This document shows, piece after piece, positions 58,522 through 64,000 of a stretch of DNA of 64,000 nucleotides. Source of the stretch: Sulfopaludibacter sp963815475 (GTDB taxonomy: Bacteria > Acidobacteriota > Terriglobia > Bryobacterales > Bryobacteraceae); contig CAWFHD010000003.1 in the NCBI GenBank assembly GCA_963815475.1, positions 6,200,001 through 6,264,000 on the forward strand. The letters are read 5' to 3'. The position numbers were made by a program, and so were the translations under genes. Each line of letters starts with the position of its first letter. Position 1 is the stretch's first letter. The notes under the pieces were generated by a model. That model searched no databases. It was not told the origin of the DNA and worked only from the letters and a program-made list of their open reading frames with translations.

Positions 58522-59511
58522 ATGCCTTTGCTCGAAGCGCGCGATTCCGGTCTGTACTGTCCCGCGGGCGATTTCTATATCGATCCCGCGGCGCCGGTGG
58601 ATCGCGCCGTCATCACGCACGCGCACTCCGATCATGCCAGCCCCGGCTCGAAGCGATATCTCACCTCGCGCCGCGGCGAAGCCCTCCTTCGCGCCCGCGT
58701 CGGACCGGAATGCGCCATTCAGTCGCTCACCTTCGGGGAGCCGCTGAAGATCGGTGACGTCACGCTCAGCTTCCATCCCGCGGGACACATCCTCGGGTCG
58801 TCGCAAGTGCGGCTGGAGCATGCGGGCGAAGTGTGGGTCGTGTCGGGAGATTACAAGCTGGCGGCCGATCCCACGTGCCAGCCCTTCGAGCCCGTGCGGT
58901 GCCATACCTTTGTGACCGAGTCGACCTTCGCGCTGCCCATCTTCCGTTGGCCCGAGCCGCGCGACGTGATCGCGGCGATGGAATCGTGGTGGCGCGCCAA
59001 TCGGGAAGCCGGCAAGGCCAGCCTGCTGTTCGGCTATCCGCTGGGCAAGGCGCAGCGCGTGCTGGCGTCACTCGATTCCTCCATCGGCCCCATCGTCTGC
59101 CATGGCGCGGTGGAGCGCTACAACCAGATCTACCGGGGGCAGGGAATTGCCATCCCAGGAGCCGCTGGCCTGGATGCCTCGCCCACGGCGCTGGTGATGG
59201 CCCCGCCTTCCGCGCACAACTCGCCGTGGTCGCGGCGATTCGGCGCGGCGTCAACCGCGTTCGTCTCCGGCTGGATGCGGATTCGCGGTACGCGCCGCCG
59301 CCGCTCGCTCGATCGCGGCTTCGTGCTCTCCGACCATGCCGATTGGCCGGCCCTGCTGCGCGCCATCGACGAGTCGGGCGCGGAGACGGTGTGGGTCACG
59401 CACGGCTATCGCGCGCCGCTGGTGCGATGGCTCGAAGAGCATGGGCGGCGGGCCGTGGCGATTGAAACCAGGTTGCCCGAGCCGGAAGCCGAGCAGGAGG
59501 TGGAAGCGTGA
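58522..59511 (+). CDS. DNA ligase-associated exonuclease (MBL fold)
   Basis: This 329-residue MBL-fold nuclease has ITHAHSDHASPGSKRYLT (HxHxDH), FHPAGHILGSSQVRLEH, VVSGDYKLAADPTC and a C-terminal RGFVLSDHADWPALLRAI with the last metal ligands. It belongs to the group usually encoded with an ATP-dependent ligase and the Lhr helicase, and probably trims DNA ends for repair. Its stop overlaps the ligase start by 4 nt (GTGA). TATACA lies 13 nt before the ATG. Its first 270 bp are duplicated in decayed form at 54417. Confidence 0.9.
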   Translation: MPLLEARDSGLYCPAGDFYIDPAAPVDRAVITHAHSDHASPGSKRYLTSRRGEALLRARVGPECAIQSLTFGEPLKIGDVTLSFHPAGHILGSSQVRLEHAGEVWVVSGDYKLAADPTCQPFEPVRCHTFVTESTFALPIFRWPEPRDVIAAMESWWRANREAGKASLLFGYPLGKAQRVLASLDSSIGPIVCHGAVERYNQIYRGQGIAIPGAAGLDASPTALVMAPPSAHNSPWSRRFGAASTAFVSGWMRIRGTRRRRSLDRGFVLSDHADWPALLRAIDESGAETVWVTHGYRAPLVRWLEEHGRRAVAIETRLPEPEAEQEVEA

Positions 59512-61104
59512 AGGCTTTCGCCGAACTGTACGCGGCGCTCGATGGCACCACCAAGACGAACCAGAAAGTGGCGGCGCTCACTCGCTACCTGGCGGCGGCC
59601 GCGCCCGAAGACGCGGCATGGGCCGTCAACTTCCTGATCGGGCGGCGTCCCAAACGTCTGCTGGAGTCGCGCAAGCTGGCCCAGTGGGCCATCGAAGAGG
59701 TGGGCGTGCCGGACTGGCTGTTCGGCGAATGCTACCACGCTGTCGGCGATTTCGCGGAGACCATCGCGCTGCTGCTGCCGCCTGTGAATCCAGACCGGCC
59801 GGAAGGCCTGTCCCACATGCCGCTGCACTGGTGGGTGGAGGAGCGCCTGCTGCCCATGCGCACTGCCGACGATGCGACGCGGCGCGCGTGGCTGGCAGAG
59901 GCGTGGCGCGAGATGGATGATGGCCAGCGCTTCGCGTGGAACAAGCTGATCACGGGCGAATTCCGCGTAGGTGTGTCGCAGAGCCTCGTGATGCGGGCCA
60001 TCGCCGAGGTGAGCGGGCTCTCCACCGAAGTGGTGTCGCACCGCTTAATGGGCGAATGGCAGCCGACGCCCGAGTTTTGGAGACAGCTCATCGCGCCGGA
60101 CACCAGCGATGCCGACATCAGCCGTCCCTACCCGTTCTGCCTGGCGTATCCCGTGGATGGCGATCCGCGCGACCTGGGGCCGCTCGAACAGTGGCAGGTG
60201 GAGTGGAAGTGGGATGGCATCCGCGCGCAGTTGATTCGCCGGCAGTGGCAGACGTTCCTGTGGTCGCGCGGCGAAGAGCTGATCACCGACCGGTTCCCGG
60301 AGTTGGAAGCGCTTGGCGCGTTGTTGCCCGAAGGCACGGCCATCGATGGAGAGGTACTGCCATGGTCGAATGCCGCGCCGCTGCCGTTCGCGCAGATGCA
60401 GCGGCGGATCGGCCGCAAAGTGCTGGGGAAGAAAATTCTCTCTGAGGTGCCGGTGGTCCTGGTCGCCTACGACCTGCTCGAATTGAAGGGTGAGGACGTG
60501 CGCGAGCGTCCGTTGGAGTGGCGTCGGGCGCAGTTGGAGGCGATCGCGCCTCCGCAGAGCGCGCTGGTGCTATCGCCGCTGGTGCACGCTGCCGGCTGGG
60601 ATGAGCTGACGGCGCTGCGGCGCGAATCGCGCGAACGCAAAGTGGAAGGCTTCATGTTGAAGCGGCTCGGCTCGCCGTATCGTGTGGGGCGGCGGCGCGG
60701 CGATTGGTGGAAGTGGAAGATCGAGCCGTACTCGGTAGACTGCGTGTTGATCTACGCCCAGCCGGGCAACGGCCGCCGGGCCAGCCTCTTTACGGATTAC
60801 ACATTTGGCGTGTGGGACCACGGGCAAGCTAGTCCCGTTCGCCAAAGCCTACTCGGGATTGAGCGACGAGGAGATCCGCGAGGTGGACGCCTTCGTCCGC
60901 CGCAATACCATTGAACAGTTCGGTCCCGTGCGTGCCGTGAAGCCGGAGTTGGTTTTTGAACTGGCCTTCGAGGGGATCCAACGAAGTCCGCGGCATCGCT
61001 CCGGGATCGCGGTGCGATTTCCGCGGATGGCTCGATGGCGTCACGATAAGACGGCTGCGGAGGCCGATTCCATCGAGACCATTCGGGTCCGCTCTCTGCT
61101 GTAA
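59508..61104 (+). CDS. ATP-dependent DNA ligase with one frameshift near the C-terminus
   Basis: The N-terminal helical DNA-binding domain (RYLAAAAPEDAAWAVNFLIG) leads to the nucleotidyltransferase core with adenylated Lys in QVEWKWDGIRAQL, then AIDGEVLPW, VEGFMLKRLGSPY and WWKWKIEPYSVDCVLIYAQP. In the OB domain the frame shifts at the GGG 60822-60824: deleting one G restores FGVWDHGKLVPFAKAYSGL and the C-terminus to 61104 (about 531 residues). The usual Lhr helicase partner is not downstream; a TonB receptor gene follows instead. Confidence 0.87.
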
Positions 61105-61198
61105 GCGATCCACAAACTGTTTACCAAATTGCAATCGAGTTGTCACGTTGCATTCCTACAATCGAAGCTCAGGACTTCAGGGAAAGGTTGGTGCTTCG

Positions 61199-64000
61199 AT
61201 GAACAGGAAAGCCATACTTGCGTTTGTGCTCGTAGTTGCGCTGCGCGCGCAACAGATTACGGGTGGAATCACGGGAACGGTGACGGATGCTTCGGGCGCG
61301 TCGGTGTCTGCGGCGGTAGTAGAAGCGCAGAATGTGGACACGAACCTTTCTGTGAAAGTGCTGACCCATGCAAACGGCAGCTACCAGATCCCCAACCTGC
61401 CGGCCGGAACGTATCACGTAAGCTTCAGTAAGGAAGGCTTCAAGACCGAAACGCACACCTCGATTCTGGTGCAGGGCGACCGCACCACGGCGGTGGCGGG
61501 CAAGTTGGAAGTGGGAACCGTGTCTACTACGGTGGAGGTCACGGCCACTCCTCTGTTGAACCAAACCGACACCACCAGCGGCTACGTGCTCGATTCGCAA
61601 ACCATCAACAACACGCCTCTGGCCACCGGAAGTTTCACCCAGTTGGCGATTTTGAGCCCTGGGCCTGAATGCCGATTTCGCGAACGGATCGGGTAGCAAT
61701 GCGGGCTTCGGCAACCAGGCGATCTGGGCCAACGGCCAGCGCGATACCAGCAACAGCATCGCGGTGAACGGCGTCAGCGCCGACAATCTCTTCAACGGCA
61801 AGACCACCAGCCAGGTGAACTCTTCGCGCTTCACGCTGAACACCGGCCAGACTAGCGCCTCGGGCGGCGACACACAGACCAATACTTCGGCATACGATTC
61901 GGCCGGTCAGGCGATTGCGACGCCGTCGGCGGAAACGCTGCAGGAAGTGCGCGTGAACGCCGCCATGTACGACGCTTCGCAGGGGGCGAAGTCCGGAGCG
62001 CACATCGAAGTCACCACCCGGTCGGGCACCAATGAGATCCACGGGCAGGGCTACGAGTACTTTCAGAACACGATTTTCAATGCGGCGGAATTCTTCCGCA
62101 ATGCCAGCACCGCGATTGCTCCGCAGGATAAAGTTTCGCCGCTGCATTACAACAGGTTCGGCGTTACCCTGGGCGCGCCCATCAAGAAGGACAGGCTGTT
62201 TTTCTTCGCGGCTTATCAAGGGATTCAGGATGTCGACTCGCTGAATGGGTCGAAGAGTTTGACCGTGCCGCTTCATCTCACCGATGACCGCAGCGCCCAG
62301 GGCTTGGTCAACATGCTCGCGGCAGACTACGGCAAGAATGTCACGGCCAGCCAGATCGACCCGGCCGCGCTGAAGTTATTCCAGGCCAAGATTGGCAATA
62401 ACTACCTGATTCCCTCGCCGCAGATTACGAATGCAGCGGCGGCCACTGCATTGGGCTACGACGTCTACTTGCAAGGTCCTTCCAGCTTCGTCGCGAACCA
62501 GGGCATCTTCGATACCGACTACGTGGTGAACAGCCGCGACCGCGTGTCGCAAAAGTATATCTACCAGAGCAATCCGGTGCAGTCGCCCTTCGGCGGCGGC
62601 AGCACGCTGGGCTTCCCGAAGTCGAGCAGCACGGGGACGCAGACCGGGTCGCTCAACAACACCACGATTCTTTCGCCCACGCTGACGTGGGATCAGAAAG
62701 TCGGGATCAATCGGCAGTACAACTACTCGGCCACATCGCAGCCTTTCACCGCGACGTCGCTCGGAATCAACGCTTTCAACTTCACGCCATTTCCGGGCAT
62801 CAGCCTTTCCACGTCCGACCCGACGCTGAAAAAGGGGCTGAGCATCGGGCCCAGCGGCAACTTCGCCAACACCGGTTTTTATCAGAACATGGGCCAGGCG
62901 TCGACCAACCTGAATTGGGTCAAGGGGCGGCACACGGTGACGCTGGGGTTCAACATCGAGCGCACCCAACTCAACATCATCAACAATACGAACGCCACGC
63001 CGACGCTGTCGTTCACCGATATGACGGCGCTCCTCACCGGCAATGTGACGGCTTCTAGTTCGAGTGTATTTCTGGGCGCGACGAATCGCTACTACCGCGC
63101 CGATCAGGTGGGCGCGTTCGCGCAGGACATTATCCGGCTGAACGCCAATCTCAATTTGAACCTGGGAGTCCGCTACGACTATAACGGACCGCTCTCCGAA
63201 AAGTACGGCAAGCTGACCAACTTCCATCCCGACGTTTACCAGTACAACTCCTCCACGGATACCATCGCCAATACCGGCCTGGTGGTGGCCGGCAACAATC
63301 CGACTCTGGGCACATCGGGTGTGAGCAACTCTACTTTGACGGGACGCCAGTGGGGCTTCGCACCGCGCATCGGCATCGTGTGGAGTCCCACCGAATTGAA
63401 GAACGTTGTGGTGCGAACGGGCTTCGGAATGTTCTACGATCGCGGCGAATACTTCTCGGAACTGTCGCCCGGCGCGGGCTCGGGAGTCAACGGGCCGTTC
63501 GGCGTTACCGTGGCCGCGCCTTTCGCGCAGCAGGTTACGGCAACGTCGCAGGGCACGCTCTCGAACCCGTTTGCCGGGTCGACCATTCCGCCGGTGGTCA
63601 CCAACAACACGCTGTTCGCCGGTCTGATTCCCAATGCGGCGCAGTTGCGGACCGGCACCAAGAGCTACACGTTTAGCGGCTACGATCCGGGGAACACACT
63701 GCCGTACACGGAGAATTGGAGCCTGGACTTGCAATGGCAGCCGGTCAACAGTGTGCAGATGAGCCTGGGCTATGTGGGCAACCACGGTGTGCACCAGGTG
63801 CTGCCGATTCCCTTCAACCAGCCGCAGATTGCCACGGCGTCGAATCCGATCAATGGCGAAACGTCATCGTACGGTTTCAACGTGATTCCCACCGAGACGC
63901 TCCACACCTACGACGGCGGCAACACCGATCTGCGCGTGCCCTATCTCGGCTTCAACACCAGCTCAGCGTTCTATAAGGCGGAAGGCATTTCGACTTACAA
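61199..64000 (+). CDS. TonB-dependent receptor, Oar-like (C-terminus outside window, one frameshift)
   Basis: Signal peptide MNRKAILAFVLVVALRAQQ, then a carboxypeptidase-regulatory domain (TGTVTDASGASVSAAVVEAQ; SYQIPNLPAGTYHVSFSKEG). The first frame stops at 61696. Deleting one G from the GGG at 61661-61663 gives QLAILSPGLNADFANGSGSN and an open frame to the window end, through the plug (EVTTRSGTNEIHGQGYEYF) and barrel (FAQDIIRLNANLNLNLGVRY). At least 930 residues are visible. It is the second receptor of this type here. TACAAT at 61157-61162 may be its -10. Confidence 0.87.

Noticed and set aside
58058..58747. 229-codon plus frame upstream of and overlapping the exonuclease
   Set aside because: Runs through non-coding repeat C and then out of frame through the exonuclease; no protein-like character.
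62376..63794. 472-codon minus-strand open frame
   Set aside because: Antisense to the second TonB receptor, whose own frame continues through this interval after one G is removed at 61661-61663.

Overview
The window comes from a GC-rich bacterium of the phylum Acidobacteriota, most likely the Solibacter/Bryobacter branch. The basis is gene content. There are two very large Oar-like TonB-dependent receptors with carboxypeptidase-regulatory N-termini, a PadR regulator paired with an 896-residue duplicated MacB/FtsX permease of the acidobacterial orphan type, a TIGR03435-type protein, a protein ending in a TIGR03437-type domain, and many small Tat-exported enzymes. No rRNA, tRNA or CRISPR array was found.

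Layout. 1-3985: 3'-truncated alpha-2-macroglobulin and a divergent Tat-type amidohydrolase. 3992-5183: exosortase H and its partner membrane protein. 5189-7920: leftward housekeeping operon pyrE-truA-AlkD-like-membrane protein-VOC. 8772-10867: ergothioneine pair egtB-egtD. 10975-13684: esterase, TolB-like propeller, small protein. 13815-14974: RHH-type small pair and a His/Ser/Thr-rich protein. 14981-17937: Tat oxidoreductase and a Cna-B-like secreted protein. 18060-21091: padR-permease. 21111-26571: EndoIII-like glycosylase, Tat aminotransferase, an IS1595-type element and hrpB. 26710-33906: winged-helix membrane regulator divergent from a TonB receptor, then phosphoesterase, cupin and hydrolase. 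34289-41865: two MBL hydrolases, a membrane acyltransferase, a TIGR03435 protein, a decayed gene, a DHFR-like reductase and a di-haem protein. 42521-44439: an ISAzo13-type element. 44637-50094: two paralogous TIKI/ChaN-like secreted proteins around a TIGR03437 protein and a GH43-like enzyme. 50180-53431: RluA-like synthase, ArsR-AHSA1 pair, MarR-DUF1398 pair. 58522-61104: DNA ligase-associated exonuclease and ATP-dependent ligase. 61199-end: a second TonB receptor.

The most unusual part is 53600-58800, a small defence-type island. Three direct copies (A, B, C) of a roughly 120-bp non-coding repeat separate its modules. Between A and B lies a decayed HicB-HicA module. Between B and C lie a truncated exonuclease copy, an intact HicB-HicA pair, an HNH endonuclease of the phosphorothioate-DNA-binding type, and a leftward operon of a 77-residue helical protein, an XRE-type regulator and a retron-type reverse transcriptase with an atypical LMDD active-site box. 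The island is bracketed by about 425 bp of roughly 95 % identical sequence covering the repeat and the first 270 bp of the exonuclease gene. The differences are mostly synonymous, which suggests integration of related foreign DNA rather than local duplication. Copy A carries a clean inversion of its inner ~53 bp.

Other patterns run through the window. Many start codons lie only 6-8 nt after a -10-like hexamer, which suggests widespread leaderless transcription. Intergenic palindromes with GAA/CTTC loops are scattered throughout. Several otherwise normal genes (A2M, oxidoreductase, ChaN-like, ligase, second TonB receptor) carry a single one-base indel in a short homopolymer, which could be real decay or sequence error. 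Coding regions that run off the two window edges were translated by hand.
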